A stretch of 64,000 nt of DNA from NCBI RefSeq assembly GCF_003952425.1, contig NZ_CP034449.1, positions 4,700,001 to 4,764,000 of the forward strand, in the 5' to 3' direction. This stretch comes from Mesorhizobium sp. M2A.F.Ca.ET.046.03.2.1. GTDB taxonomy: Bacteria > Pseudomonadota > Alphaproteobacteria > Rhizobiales > Rhizobiaceae. Below, piece after piece: positions 44,321 to 53,872 of the stretch; within the stretch, counting starts at the first letter, position 1; each line of letters starts with the position of its first letter. The notes beneath the pieces were generated by a model, which made no database searches, was not told the DNA's origin, and saw only the letters and a program-made list of their open reading frames with translations. A program made the translations under genes and the position numbers.

Positions 44321-45330
44321 CGGCCGAGACTGTCCCCGTGGCAAAGGAAGCGCCGCAGGCCCGCAGGTCCTCGTGGAAGCGGACCGCACTGATCGGCCTG
44401 TCGCGCTACGGAACGATCATCGGGCTGCTCTTGATGGTGTTGTTCTTCTCCATCAACGCGCCTGGCGTTTTCCTGTCGCGCGCCAATTTCCTCAACATCC
44501 TGAGCCAGGCTTCGCTCACCGCGATCATTGCCAGCGGCTTGACTTATACGCTTGTAGTCGGCGAGTTCGATCTCAGCATCGGCTATGTGGCAAGCTTCGT
44601 CGGCCTCATCGTCACCGGCCTGATGGCCTATGAAGGCTTTCCAATCTGGCTGAGCATCATCTGCGCGCTCGCCCTCGGCGCCGGCATCGGCATCCTCAAC
44701 GGCCTGCTGGTGACCAAGGTCCGGATCAACGCGGTGATCTCGACCCTTGGCATCGGCACGATGCTGACCGGCATCGGCTTCACCTACAGCGCCTTTCCGA
44801 TCGCCACCGGCATCCCGCGCGCCTTCACCGACATCTCGCTCGGCCGCATCGTCTTCGGTCTGCCCAACCCGGTGATCATCATGGTCGTGGTGCTGCTGGC
44901 GCTCTGGACCGTGCTCAACAAGACCGACATCGGCCAGAAGATGCAGGCCGTGGGCAGCAACATGGAGGCGGCGAGGCTGTCCGGCATTCGCGTCGACCGC
45001 ATCAAGATCTTCGCCTTCGCCACCGCCGGCTTCTGCGCCGCACTCACCGGCACGCTGCTCTCGTCGCTGCTCGGCAGCGGCACGCTGGCCGCCGCCGACG
45101 GCTACCTGCTCGACGCCTTTGCCGCGGTGTTCCTCGGGTCCGCCACCTTGCGCGAGGGCGAGTTCCACATTACCGGAACGCTGGTCGGCGTGCTGATCCT
45201 GGCGGTCGGCTTCAACGGGCTCAGCATCTTCGGCGCGCCCACCCATTTCCAGCCGATCTTCAAGGGCGGGATCCTGGTTCTCGCCGTCGGCATGTCGGCG
45301 CTCGCGCGGCGCTACGCCGCCTCGGCGTGA
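44317..45330 (+). CDS. Sugar ABC transporter permease, RbsC type (system 2)
   Basis: This 337-residue polytopic protein has GEFDLSIGYVASFVG near 76 and the late block FLGSATLREGEFHITGTLVG near 270, the variant of the GG-GRG motif seen in part of the family. It is the only permease of this system, so it should work as a homodimer. It ends 31 bases before a convergent gene. Confidence 0.9.
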   Translation: MTAETVPVAKEAPQARRSSWKRTALIGLSRYGTIIGLLLMVLFFSINAPGVFLSRANFLNILSQASLTAIIASGLTYTLVVGEFDLSIGYVASFVGLIVTGLMAYEGFPIWLSIICALALGAGIGILNGLLVTKVRINAVISTLGIGTMLTGIGFTYSAFPIATGIPRAFTDISLGRIVFGLPNPVIIMVVVLLALWTVLNKTDIGQKMQAVGSNMEAARLSGIRVDRIKIFAFATAGFCAALTGTLLSSLLGSGTLAAADGYLLDAFAAVFLGSATLREGEFHITGTLVGVLILAVGFNGLSIFGAPTHFQPIFKGGILVLAVGMSALARRYAASA

Positions 45331-45361
45331 GAGGCGTCACCGCTCGAGACGGTTTCAGGCG

Positions 45362-46084
45362 TCAGCCGAGATATTTGTTGAGGATCGACATGCCGCCGGA
45401 GCGGATCGTCTCCGGCTTCATCTCGTCGACGATCTCGCCATGCGTCATGACGTAGAGCCGGTCGCAGACCCGGGTTGCGACGTCGGTGCGCTGCTCGACA
45501 AGAAGCAGCGAGGCGCCGCGTTGGCGCAACTCCAGCATCGCCTTGACCACGATGTCGACGGCAACGGGAGAAAGCGCCACCGACGGTTCGTCGAGCAGCA
45601 TGATCTCGGGGTCGCTCATCAGCATGCGGCCGATCGCGACCATCTGCTGCTCGCCGCCGCTGAGGAATGACGACAGCCGCTGGCGATAGGCCTTGAGGAC
45701 AGGAAAGAGGTCGTAGACAGACGCGAGCAATGTCTGGGTGCGCGCCCGGTCATGGCGCAGATGCAGGGCACCGAGTAGCAGATTGTCCTCGACTGACTGG
45801 TCGAGGAACAGGCGGCGCCCCTCCGGCGCGATCGCGGCCAACCCGCGGGCGATGCGGTGGGTGGGGAGCGCCGAGACATCGGTGCCGCCGATGCGGATCA
45901 GGCCGCGCCGCTGCTTGACGAGGCCCATGATGGCGCGCAGCACTGTTGTCTTGCCGGCGCCGTTCGGTCCTAGCAAGGCGACGGCCTCGCCCTTGCTGAC
46001 GCTCAGCGCCACGTCGCGCACGACGTCGAAGCGGCCATAGCCGGCGCTTAACGAGTTGATTTCGAGGGTGGGCTGTTCGCTCAT
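45362..46084 (-). CDS. Branched-chain amino acid-type ABC transporter ATPase, LivF family (system 3)
   Basis: This protein has 240 residues: Walker A GPNGAGKTT near 39, signature LSGGEQQMVAIGRML near 142, Walker B IMLLDEPSVALSP near 162. LivF proteins energise uptake of branched-chain amino acids, amides, urea or aromatic acids, so the substrate is not fixed by the family. The start overlaps the LivM-LivG fusion stop by ATGA. Confidence 0.9.
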   Translation of the reverse strand: MSEQPTLEINSLSAGYGRFDVVRDVALSVSKGEAVALLGPNGAGKTTVLRAIMGLVKQRRGLIRIGGTDVSALPTHRIARGLAAIAPEGRRLFLDQSVEDNLLLGALHLRHDRARTQTLLASVYDLFPVLKAYRQRLSSFLSGGEQQMVAIGRMLMSDPEIMLLDEPSVALSPVAVDIVVKAMLELRQRGASLLLVEQRTDVATRVCDRLYVMTHGEIVDEMKPETIRSGGMSILNKYLG

Positions 46085-47925
46085 TCGCCGAGATACACCT
46101 GTCTGACCACCGGGTCGGCACGCACTTCATCGGCGGAGCCGGTGAGGATCACTTCGCCGGCGTTGAGCACGGTCACGCGGTCGCAGAGCGGGAACAGGAA
46201 GCGCGTCTGGTGCTCGATGATGATCATCGTCACGCCCTGAGTCTTCAGACTGGCTAGGATCGCGGCCAGATGCCTGACCTCCTCGGCGGACAGTCCGGTC
46301 GCCGGCTCGTCGAGCACGATGATGTCCGGCCCGGCCACGCAGACCGAGGCGAGCTGCGTCAGCTGCTCGATGCCGTGCGGGACGTCTGCTACCTGCCTCG
46401 CCGTCCAGTCGCCGGCGCCGACGAGGCTGAGAGCCTCGCTGGCACGGCGTTGCATGGCCGCGAGGTCGCGCCGGCCGGAGGCAAGCATCGGCCAGAGCGG
46501 CGCGCGGCGGACGATGCGCGGCACGCGATCGAAGAGCCCGACCATGACGTTCTGCGTCGGCGTCAGTTCCTTGACCAACTGCGCGGCCTGGAAGGTGCGC
46601 CGCAGTCCCAGCCGCGAGCGGCTGCTCGCCGGCATGCCGTCGACGCGTGTACCCTTGAGTAGGACTTCCCCGGCATGCGGCGTCAGGCGGCCAGATATCA
46701 CATTGGCCAGCGTGCTCTTTCCCGAGCCGTTCGGGCCGATCAGGCCATGGATATGGCCGCGGCGGACGACCAGGTCGATATTGCGCAGGACCTTCGGGCC
46801 GAGCCCGTAGCCGAATTCGATGCCCCGGCACTCCACGATGACCTCGGAGTCTTTTGGCGAAGCGTACGAGGGCGCAATAGCGGGCGGGGCAGTCAAGGCT
46901 TCGGCCGCGGCGGCATCTGCCACCTGGGCTGTCCCGCCGGCGCGCCGTGCAAGCGCGCGCCGCGCAATGCCGACGACACCGTCGGGCAACAGCGTGATCG
47001 CCAGGATCGAGAGCGCTCCGTAGACGATCTCCTGCAGCCAGGGATTGATGTTGACGACATTCGGGAACATCGAGACGAACATGGCGCCGACGACCGGACC
47101 GATGCTTGTGTTGATGCCGCCGATCAGCACCATCACAAGCACGTTCAGCGACACCGACCAGTCGAACTGGCTGGGAGAGACGACGCCGAGGAACGAGAAG
47201 AGCCAGCCTGCCCCTCCGGCCATCGCGGCCGAGACGCCGAAGACGCCGACCTTGATCGCCGCCGTGCGCGCGCCGGCGGCCTCAGCGAACGGCTCGGCGT
47301 CGCGGATCGAAAGCAGGATCGGGTAGAGCGGCGAATGGCGAATATTCCAGACCAGGCCGAGGCAGGCGAGCAGCGCCAGCATGATGCACCACACCAAAGG
47401 TGTGCCGAGCCATTCCAGGCTTGCCGGGAAATCCGGAAAGGCCGGGCCGAGCAGTCCCTGTAGGCCGCCGGTGACGGTGACCATGTCGGTCGCCAGGACC
47501 GTCAGCACCAGCGTGAAGATGAAGGTGGTGATGGCGAAGTAGAGGCCGCTGACCCTAAGCGACATTGCGCCCACGGCCATGCCGATCAAGCCCGTTGCCG
47601 CCAGGACCAGCATGAGCAGGCCGAAGACGTTCCAGCCATAGTCGTTGGCAAGGATCGTCGTCGCGTAGGCGCCGATTCCGAAAAAGCCGCCTTGGCCCAG
47701 CGAATACAGGCCGAGCATCCCGGCCACGAGGTCGAGGCTGATCGCAAGGATGCCGAAGACAGCGGCCACCAGCAGTAGGCTCTGCAGGCCGAGGTCGGTT
47801 TGGGCGACATAGGCGGTGGCCGCTAGATAGGCGATCAGGGCAGCGGCCAGCCCGGCGGCGCGCCAGCGGCCGATGCGAAGCCTTGGAGCGGCGGCGCCCG
47901 ACTGATTATCGAATGCAGGGGCCAT
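46081..47925 (-). CDS. Fused LivM permease - LivG ATPase (system 3)
   Basis: This protein has 614 residues from ATG 47925 (GAGG five bases before it; a GTG at 47931 is less likely). Residues 1 to about 315 are a LivM-type permease (LISLDLVAGMLGLYSLGQGGFFGIG near 60). After an Ala/Pro-rich linker (about 320-360) comes a LivG-type ATPase with GPNGSGKST near 398 and IIVLDEPATGLSAEE near 545; its signature motif is weak (HGIEQLTQLAS). Fusion of these two subunits is known and fixes their 1:1 ratio. Confidence 0.9.
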   Translation of the reverse strand: MAPAFDNQSGAAAPRLRIGRWRAAGLAAALIAYLAATAYVAQTDLGLQSLLLVAAVFGILAISLDLVAGMLGLYSLGQGGFFGIGAYATTILANDYGWNVFGLLMLVLAATGLIGMAVGAMSLRVSGLYFAITTFIFTLVLTVLATDMVTVTGGLQGLLGPAFPDFPASLEWLGTPLVWCIMLALLACLGLVWNIRHSPLYPILLSIRDAEPFAEAAGARTAAIKVGVFGVSAAMAGGAGWLFSFLGVVSPSQFDWSVSLNVLVMVLIGGINTSIGPVVGAMFVSMFPNVVNINPWLQEIVYGALSILAITLLPDGVVGIARRALARRAGGTAQVADAAAAEALTAPPAIAPSYASPKDSEVIVECRGIEFGYGLGPKVLRNIDLVVRRGHIHGLIGPNGSGKSTLANVISGRLTPHAGEVLLKGTRVDGMPASSRSRLGLRRTFQAAQLVKELTPTQNVMVGLFDRVPRIVRRAPLWPMLASGRRDLAAMQRRASEALSLVGAGDWTARQVADVPHGIEQLTQLASVCVAGPDIIVLDEPATGLSAEEVRHLAAILASLKTQGVTMIIIEHQTRFLFPLCDRVTVLNAGEVILTGSADEVRADPVVRQVYLGE

Positions 47926-47932
47926 GCTCACC

Positions 47933-48832
47933 TCAGCCGCGCGTCATGGCCGCTCGGCGCGGGCGAAACAGTGGATTGCTGGTGCTGAACAGGCCTTTGG
48001 GCGAGACGATCAGGATCAGCACGAGCACGATGAAGGGGAACCAGTCCGAGGCCTGTGAATTGATCAGCGCGTTGGCGCCTTCGGCGCAGACGCCGAGCAG
48101 CACGCCGCCGAACATCGCCGCTATCGGCCGCTCGGTGCCGCCTCCGATCATCATGGCTATGAAGCCGTAGGTCCCGAACGTATCGCCGAGATAGGGATTG
48201 GCGAAGGTCGAAGGTCCGATGAGCAGGCCCGCGATCCCCGCGTAAACGGCGGAGACCGTGAAGGCGACGATCGCGACGATTGCTGTGTTGGCGCCGATGG
48301 CCGATGCCATCTCGGGATCGGCTGCCGTCGCCATGCCGAGCTTGCCGAACAGCGTATAGCGCCGCACGATCTCGAAGCCGGCGGCAAGCACCGCGGCGGT
48401 GACGATGGCGAGAAGCTGCTGGGCAGTCAGCACCGCGCCGCCGATCGGCAGGCTGATGCCGTTGAGGATCGGCGGAAAAGCCTGCGACGTCGGGCCCCAG
48501 ATATAGGCGGCCGCATTTTCGACGATCACTGCGAAGCCTAGCGTCGACACCAGCCAGCCGAAGCTGAAGCGGTTCGACAAAAGGATCGGCCGCACCGCGA
48601 TGACATAGGACAGGATGCCGACGATGCACGAGCACGCCAGGCCGGCAAGCGCGGCCAGCCAGACCGGATAGCCGGAGGAGGCGAGCTCGGCGGTGACCAT
48701 GACGGTCACCATCATCAGCTGGCCCTGCGCGAAATTGATGATGCGGGTGACGTAGAACGAGATCGCGAGCGCCATGCCGATCAGACCGTAGATCGATCCT
48801 ATCGCTACCCCGCTCAACACGAATTGCAGCAC
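47933..48832 (-). CDS. Branched-chain amino acid-type ABC permease, LivH family (system 3)
   Basis: This protein has 299 residues from a GTG at 48832 (MLQFVLSGVAIGSIYGLIG), the normal LivH opening, with GGGGAGAGGGG about ten bases before it. A longer frame reaches 48961 but adds only an Arg-rich stretch. The family mark FAQGQLMMV is near 40. It is the first gene of the minus-strand operon livH-livMG-livF, divergent from the binding-protein gene. Confidence 0.88.
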   Translation of the reverse strand: MLQFVLSGVAIGSIYGLIGMALAISFYVTRIINFAQGQLMMVTVMVTAELASSGYPVWLAALAGLACSCIVGILSYVIAVRPILLSNRFSFGWLVSTLGFAVIVENAAAYIWGPTSQAFPPILNGISLPIGGAVLTAQQLLAIVTAAVLAAGFEIVRRYTLFGKLGMATAADPEMASAIGANTAIVAIVAFTVSAVYAGIAGLLIGPSTFANPYLGDTFGTYGFIAMMIGGGTERPIAAMFGGVLLGVCAEGANALINSQASDWFPFIVLVLILIVSPKGLFSTSNPLFRPRRAAMTRG

Positions 48833-49408
48833 TGGTGGCTTGCCCCTCTCCCCTCGCCGGCGTCGCCTCCTCAGCCGGCTTGACCGCCTCGCGGGAGACG
48901 CTTCCGTCGGATAGCCGCCCGAATTCAAGATGAACCGTCGGGCGGGGGTTCCATGCCGCAATTTGTCCAGCTCTGGCCTGCTGCGCCGGTGTCAAAAACC
49001 TAGTCGAAAATGACCGTCCGGAAATAGCTGATGCGAGTGACATAACAGCTATGAGCGCAGCGATTGAACGGCGTTTCGGAACGGTGAAACGCGGGGCGCG
49101 GCGAGGCGGTCCAAGGCGTCTTTCGGCGCGCGGTTTTAGGAAGTTGGTTTGGTATAAAAGCAAGTGGGAGCAATAAGTTATCCTAGATGCCGAGCTCCCT
49201 TTTTGCGATACCGATGATCGTGCCCGGTCGGCTTCTCCAGTGGCATTGACAGGGTCGCTGAACCGGCTTCGGGGCGCTGGCGCTCGCGTTGACAAGGCCT
49301 GGCGACGGGATAGCAAAATCCATCACCGAGAGGGCGCGGGAAGCGCAGGGCAATTGAGCGATCGGGTTGTCGGTTCCTGCCCACCGATCGCAGGGAGGAA
49401 AATCAGAC
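48833..49408. other. Divergent intergenic region between livH and the binding-protein gene
   Basis: About 575 bases have no credible gene. The CATAACAGCTATG site lies at 49041-49053, within an AT-richer patch (49010-49190) that is the likely promoter zone for both directions. The ribosome-binding site AGGGAGG (49392-49398) precedes the plus-strand start at 49409. Confidence 0.6.
49041..49053. promoter_or_regulatory. CATAACAGCTATG, candidate LysR-type operator (site 2)
   Basis: The core ATAACAGCTAT matches site 1 (22785) at 10 of 11 bases and site 3 (51622) at all 11. It has ATA/TAT dyad symmetry. It lies between the divergent livH and binding-protein genes. Confidence 0.5.
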
Positions 49409-50575
49409 ATGAGAAAACTCGCGACGACTTCCGCGATGTTGCTGGCCACGACGGCGTTCTGGGGGCTCTGCGTTCAAGCCAGCGCGGCGGACGAATATCT
49501 CATCGGCCTCATCGCGGGAACGACCGGCGCCTATGGTTCGACCGGTGTCGCCACGGTGAACGGCTCGCAGATGGCGGTCGACGAGGTCAACGCCGCCGGC
49601 GGTGTCGATGGCCACACCTTCAAGCTCGACCCGCATAACGACAATGCGTCGGCCACGCTGTCCGGGCAGCTCTATGAGAAGCTGATGTCGCAGGGCGCGA
49701 TCGCTATTGCCGGCTCGCCCGACACCGGCCCGGTCACGGCGCAACTGGCTGAGCGCCATAAGTTCCCGACCATCGGCGTCGTCGACGATGGCGGCCTCAC
49801 CGTCAATCCGGACGGGCCGACCAGCCCGCCGAACCCGTGGGTCTTCGACTTCGGTCTCAACACCTTTGCCTGGGGCGAGAAGATCGGCCAGCATGCATTG
49901 AAGCACTGCCCCGATGGCCTCGCGGTGCTGCATGATCCATCCACATACGGGCAGGGCGGTCTGTTCGGCATCCAGCTTGCCTATGACAAGGCCGGCAAGA
50001 AGATCGCCATGGATCACACCATCACCGAGAACTGGTCGACGGGCGCGACCGCTGGCCTGATGCCGGAGGTCAACGCCATCAAGGCCGCAGGCATCAAATG
50101 CGTCGACGTGTGGCTCACCCCGCAGGACCAGGCTGCCTTCGTGCAGGACCTGCATTCGATTGGTTACGACGCCATCGTCTACGGCAATGACGAGACCAAC
50201 GCCGACGATACCTACTCGAAGCTCGCCGGCGACCTTGCCGATGGAACGATCACCGCGATGCTGACGACCGAGCTGCATCCGGGTCCGGAACTTCTGGCGT
50301 TCAAGGACGCCTACAAGAAGAAGTTCAACGTCGATGCCACGCCCTTCTCGGCGGGCGCCTATGACAGCATCAAGATGCTGGCGCAGGTCATCAAGGACGT
50401 GAAGTCGACGAATCCGAAAGACCTGCAGAAAGGCTTCAACGCGGTCCAGGGCTTCAAGGGCATGACCGGCAATATCAGCTTCTCCGAAAAGAGCCACATC
50501 ACCATCACCGCCGAGCAGGTGACGCTGGTCAAATACGACGCCAAGAGCAAGACCTGGGTCGAAGTCACGGATTGA
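49409..50575 (+). CDS. Branched-chain amino acid-type substrate-binding protein (system 3)
   Basis: This protein has 388 residues from ATG 49409. The signal peptide is MRKLATTSAMLLATTAFWGL (residues 1-20), with processing near ASA at about 27. The mature part is a LivJ-like (Peripla_BP_6) fold beginning YLIGLIAGTTGAYGSTG, with the typical IAGSPDTGPVTAQLAER stretch near 112. The family covers amino acids, amides and aromatic acids. It is transcribed away from the membrane and ATPase genes of the same system. Confidence 0.9.
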   Translation: MRKLATTSAMLLATTAFWGLCVQASAADEYLIGLIAGTTGAYGSTGVATVNGSQMAVDEVNAAGGVDGHTFKLDPHNDNASATLSGQLYEKLMSQGAIAIAGSPDTGPVTAQLAERHKFPTIGVVDDGGLTVNPDGPTSPPNPWVFDFGLNTFAWGEKIGQHALKHCPDGLAVLHDPSTYGQGGLFGIQLAYDKAGKKIAMDHTITENWSTGATAGLMPEVNAIKAAGIKCVDVWLTPQDQAAFVQDLHSIGYDAIVYGNDETNADDTYSKLAGDLADGTITAMLTTELHPGPELLAFKDAYKKKFNVDATPFSAGAYDSIKMLAQVIKDVKSTNPKDLQKGFNAVQGFKGMTGNISFSEKSHITITAEQVTLVKYDAKSKTWVEVTD

Positions 50576-50595
50576 CGTCTGGCTTAAAAACACAC

Positions 50596-50630
50596 GGGCC
50601 GGTCCATCGGGCCGGCCCGGAGCCGTTTTT
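50596..50630 (+). terminator. Rho-independent-type terminator after binding-protein gene
   Basis: GGGCCGG-TCC (50596-50605) pairs with GGCCGGCCC (50610-50618) with one bulge, around an ATCG loop. A T5 run follows at 50626-50630 after seven bases. Confidence 0.65.
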
Positions 50631-50642
50631 GATGTCCGTTTT

Positions 50643-51518
50643 CTAGAGCTGAACCATCCAGCTTTCAGGAACGAGGCGGAAGCCATCCCCCGCCTTCACC
50701 AGATGCGCGAACCCGGGCAGATGCAGGTGCCCGCCGGTGACGAGCAGCCGCTCGTTGGCGACATGCTCGAAGATCTTGCGGCGGTTTTCATGCGCCAACG
50801 CTTCATCAACGTCGAACTCGCTGGTGACCTGCGGCCGCGGAATCTGGATCTCCGGCACGTGCACCGTGTCGCCCCACATCACCAGCGTTTCGCCGGCCGA
50901 GTCGAGCTGATAGCCGCTATGGCCGGGCGTGTGTCCAGGCAGCGGAAGCTGCCGGATGCCCGGCACTACCTCGCCGCCTTCGGCGGGATGGAAATGACCC
51001 CGATAGCTGGACAGCAACGCATCGGCCGAACCGGTATAAGGCCGCGCCGCGGCGGACTTTTCAGCCTTCTCGGGATTGGACCAGAAGTCGAGATCATCCC
51101 GGTGAACGATGACTTCAGCCCGTGGAAAGAGCGGCTTGCCCGAAGTGTCCATCAGGCCGCTCGAATGGTCGGGATGGATATGGGTGAGCAGGACGGTGTC
51201 GAAGTCCGTGGGCTTGAAGCCGGCGGCTTCGAGATTCTGCGGCAGCAGCCCCATGGAATAGACCGTGGTCGACCCGCCTCCGGCGTCGACCAGGACGGTG
51301 TTCTTGCCCGTCTCGATCACGAAGGCATTGACGGTGAGACGCGGTTCCGTGTGCCGGAACTGCTCGCGCATCAGGCCCTCCATGTCGCCGCGATCCGTCC
51401 CGCGCAGGATGGCCACGCTGATATCGAGGAAACCGTCATTGATGACGGTCACCATGGCATCGCCCACTCGGCGTCTGTAGACCCCCGGCGTCTGTTTGCG
51501 CGGCTCGTCCGTCATCAT
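50643..51518 (-). CDS. Metallo-beta-lactamase-fold hydrolase (C)
   Basis: This protein has 291 residues. The motif THIHPDHSSGL near 112 has Pro in place of the usual Phe/Ala. Later ligands are LPGHTPGHSGY near 195, MWGDTVHVP near 217 and GGHLHLPG near 265. This resembles the quinolone/lactone hydrolase-like subgroup of MBL proteins more than hydrolases A and B. No signal peptide is visible. It is divergent from the system 4 transporter. Confidence 0.8.
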   Translation of the reverse strand: MMTDEPRKQTPGVYRRRVGDAMVTVINDGFLDISVAILRGTDRGDMEGLMREQFRHTEPRLTVNAFVIETGKNTVLVDAGGGSTTVYSMGLLPQNLEAAGFKPTDFDTVLLTHIHPDHSSGLMDTSGKPLFPRAEVIVHRDDLDFWSNPEKAEKSAAARPYTGSADALLSSYRGHFHPAEGGEVVPGIRQLPLPGHTPGHSGYQLDSAGETLVMWGDTVHVPEIQIPRPQVTSEFDVDEALAHENRRKIFEHVANERLLVTGGHLHLPGFAHLVKAGDGFRLVPESWMVQL

Positions 51519-51857
51519 TTCCTCCCGGTGCGACAGGCGCCTTTGGCGCCTCCTCTTGTCGCTCAGCAGTTTTGCGCGATTGGCAAGGCGGAGTGAAGCG
51601 ATGAGGCAGTGCGGAATCAGGATAACAGCTATGGCGCTTGTCGCATGACAGGCCTTGCCGACGATGCCGAAAGTGTCCGGCTTTCAACCCACCGCACAGC
51701 TCAGGCGTCCGATGCCCCGCCCGGCATGAAACATAACTGATATTCCCTGGGCGGATATGTCTTGAGCCAGCCAAAAAGGGGATGGTCGCGGCGAGGAAAA
51801 GCAGGTCGCGAAGGGCTTCGCGACGGGCCGGCAAGGCCTGGTTCGGGAGGTGGCGCA
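51519..51857. other. Divergent intergenic region before transporter system 4
   Basis: About 340 bases carry no credible gene; a frame open from 51762 is only an N-terminal extension of the permease without a ribosome-binding site. The ATAACAGCTAT site lies at 51622-51632, roughly 100 bases from the hydrolase start and 225 from the permease start. Confidence 0.55.
51622..51632. promoter_or_regulatory. ATAACAGCTAT, candidate LysR-type operator (site 3)
   Basis: This site is identical in its 11-base core to site 2 at 49.0 kb. It lies between the divergent hydrolase C and permease genes. Confidence 0.5.
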
Positions 51858-52835
51858 ATGGCCAAGGCGCGGTTGTCGCAGGAGGGCGTGGTGTTCGCGC
51901 TCGCCGTCGCGCTGTTCGTGGTTTTCGCCGCCACGCTGAACAATTTCCTGACCGCGGGAAATCTGATCGCTCTGGTGCGCAGCGTCTCCATCCTGGGCAT
52001 ATTGGGCCTCGGCATGGGGCTGGTCGTCATCGGCCGCGGTATCGACCTTGCCATGGTGGCGACCATGGTGGTGTCGCTGTCCTGGGTGCTGTCGATGGCG
52101 CAGGCCGGTATGCCCTTCGACACGGCTCTGGTCTACGGCGCCCTGCTGGCACTGGTCATCGGTTTGGGGAGCGGCATCCTGATCGCCTATGCAGACATTC
52201 CCGCCATCTTCACTACGCTTGCGATGGGCCTCGTGATGTATGGCTCGGGACGCGCCTTCCTGTTCCAGATCGACGTTCAGAACTCGCCTGCCGGCGTCGA
52301 CTGGTTCGACTTCCTTGGACGAGGGGCTTTCCTCGGCCTGCCGATGCCCATCGTCGCCTTTGCCGTGCTGGCCGCACTGGTCGCGCTGGTGTTGATGCGC
52401 ACGCGCTTCGGCCGCTTCGTCTACGCGGCCGGAGACAATGCGCTCGCCGCGCGCATCACCGGCCTGCCGCTGCGCCCGCTGATCGTGGCGCAATATGTGA
52501 TCAGCGCTCTGATCGCTTTCCTCGCCGGCGTGGTGATGGCCGCCGCCGTCTCGGGAATGAGCACGCGGGTCTACAACTCGACGATGATCTACGACGTGCT
52601 GCTGGTCGTCGTGCTCGGCGGCATCAGCCTCAGCGGCGGCCGCGGCAGCGTGCGCAACGTGCTGGTGGGGACGCTGCTGGTCGGCGTGCTCCTCAACGGC
52701 ATGACCATCCTCGACATCACCTACACGACGCAGAACCTCATCAAGAGCCTGATCCTGCTGCTCGCCATCACGGTCGATAGCTTCATCAACCCCAGGGACG
52801 AGCAGACTTCGCAACAGAGCCAGGGCGACATCTGA
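51858..52835 (+). CDS. Sugar ABC transporter permease, RbsC type (system 4, first)
   Basis: This protein has 325 residues from ATG 51858, seven bases after GGGAGG. BPD_transp_2 landmarks are GRGIDLAMVATMVVSLS near 58 and VLGGISLSGGRGSVRNVLVGTLL near 254. It opens an operon with an unusual order: permease, binding protein, permease-propeller fusion, propeller, ATPase. Confidence 0.9.
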   Translation: MAKARLSQEGVVFALAVALFVVFAATLNNFLTAGNLIALVRSVSILGILGLGMGLVVIGRGIDLAMVATMVVSLSWVLSMAQAGMPFDTALVYGALLALVIGLGSGILIAYADIPAIFTTLAMGLVMYGSGRAFLFQIDVQNSPAGVDWFDFLGRGAFLGLPMPIVAFAVLAALVALVLMRTRFGRFVYAAGDNALAARITGLPLRPLIVAQYVISALIAFLAGVVMAAAVSGMSTRVYNSTMIYDVLLVVVLGGISLSGGRGSVRNVLVGTLLVGVLLNGMTILDITYTTQNLIKSLILLLAITVDSFINPRDEQTSQQSQGDI

Positions 52836-52867
52836 AGACAAGCTTTGCAATCCAATGGGAGGAAATC

Positions 52868-53872
52868 ATGAAATTCAGAACTATCCTGGCGGCCGGGCTC
52901 ATGGCACTCGGCCTGGCGGGGGCCGCACATGCCGATGACGGCCTCGACAATCCGTCGCGCAATCCGTTCTACGACGGCCTCAAGGGCAAGCGCGTCGTCT
53001 TCATTCCGCTGGCCATGGGCTTCGACCTGACGGAGGGCTGGGCGGCGATCATGCGCAAGCAGGCGGCCGACCTCGGCTACACGCTCGAGATCCGCGACCC
53101 GAACTGGAGCACGGATGCCGGCACGCGGGCGCTGACGGCGCTCATCGCCGAAAAGCCAGACCTGATCATCGCGCACAATCCTGACGTCCAGTCCTATGCG
53201 CGCCTTTTGAAGCGTGCGATGGACGCCGGCATCAAGGTGGTCCAGCTCAACCTGGAATCGGTAGTGCCGACCGACGCCTATGTCGGCGCCGACTGGTCGC
53301 GCGTCGGCTATATCGAGTCGGACGCGCTGGTGAAGCAGTGCGGCACGGGATCGGGCAAGTCCGGCAAGATCGCGATCATCCGCGGCCAGCCAACAGCGGC
53401 GTCGGACCTCTACGAGCTCTATGCCTACAAGCAGACCTTCGCCAAGGACCCGGCGATCAAGATCGTGTCCGAGCAGGCCGCCCAGTATGATCCGGCCAAG
53501 GCGCGCGCCATCATGGAGACGGTGCTGCAGCAGCATCCCGATCTCTGCGGCGTGGTCGGCAACTGGGACAACCAGGATGTCGGCGCGGGCGCTGCCATCC
53601 AGGCGGCGGGCAAGGCAAACGACGTCTATGTCGTGACCTCGGGCGGCGGCAACCAGATCGGCTGCGACAACATCCAGAAGGGGCTTCTCGACCTGATCAT
53701 CAGCTATGACGTGCCGCTGCAGGGCAACGCGATCAACCAGCAGATCGTCCAGACGCTGCTGTCGCCCGCCAAGGCAGGCGAATCGAAGACCTCCTACTAC
53801 ACGCCGCTGACGCTGCTGACGAAAGACAATATCGGTCCGCGCACCTGCTGGTCGCTCGACCAGTTGAAGTGA
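52868..53872 (+). CDS. Sugar-type ABC transporter substrate-binding protein (system 4)
   Basis: This protein has 334 residues with a Sec signal peptide (MKFRTILAAGLMALGLAGAAHA, cut after about 22). The mature part begins with an atypical DDGLDNPSRNPFYDGLKGKR stretch before the first strand (VVFIPLAMGFDLTEGWA), then the type I binding fold. Four or more cysteines (GCG, LCG, GCD, TCW contexts) may form disulfides. It overlaps the next gene by four bases (GTGA). Confidence 0.9.
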   Translation: MKFRTILAAGLMALGLAGAAHADDGLDNPSRNPFYDGLKGKRVVFIPLAMGFDLTEGWAAIMRKQAADLGYTLEIRDPNWSTDAGTRALTALIAEKPDLIIAHNPDVQSYARLLKRAMDAGIKVVQLNLESVVPTDAYVGADWSRVGYIESDALVKQCGTGSGKSGKIAIIRGQPTAASDLYELYAYKQTFAKDPAIKIVSEQAAQYDPAKARAIMETVLQQHPDLCGVVGNWDNQDVGAGAAIQAAGKANDVYVVTSGGGNQIGCDNIQKGLLDLIISYDVPLQGNAINQQIVQTLLSPAKAGESKTSYYTPLTLLTKDNIGPRTCWSLDQLK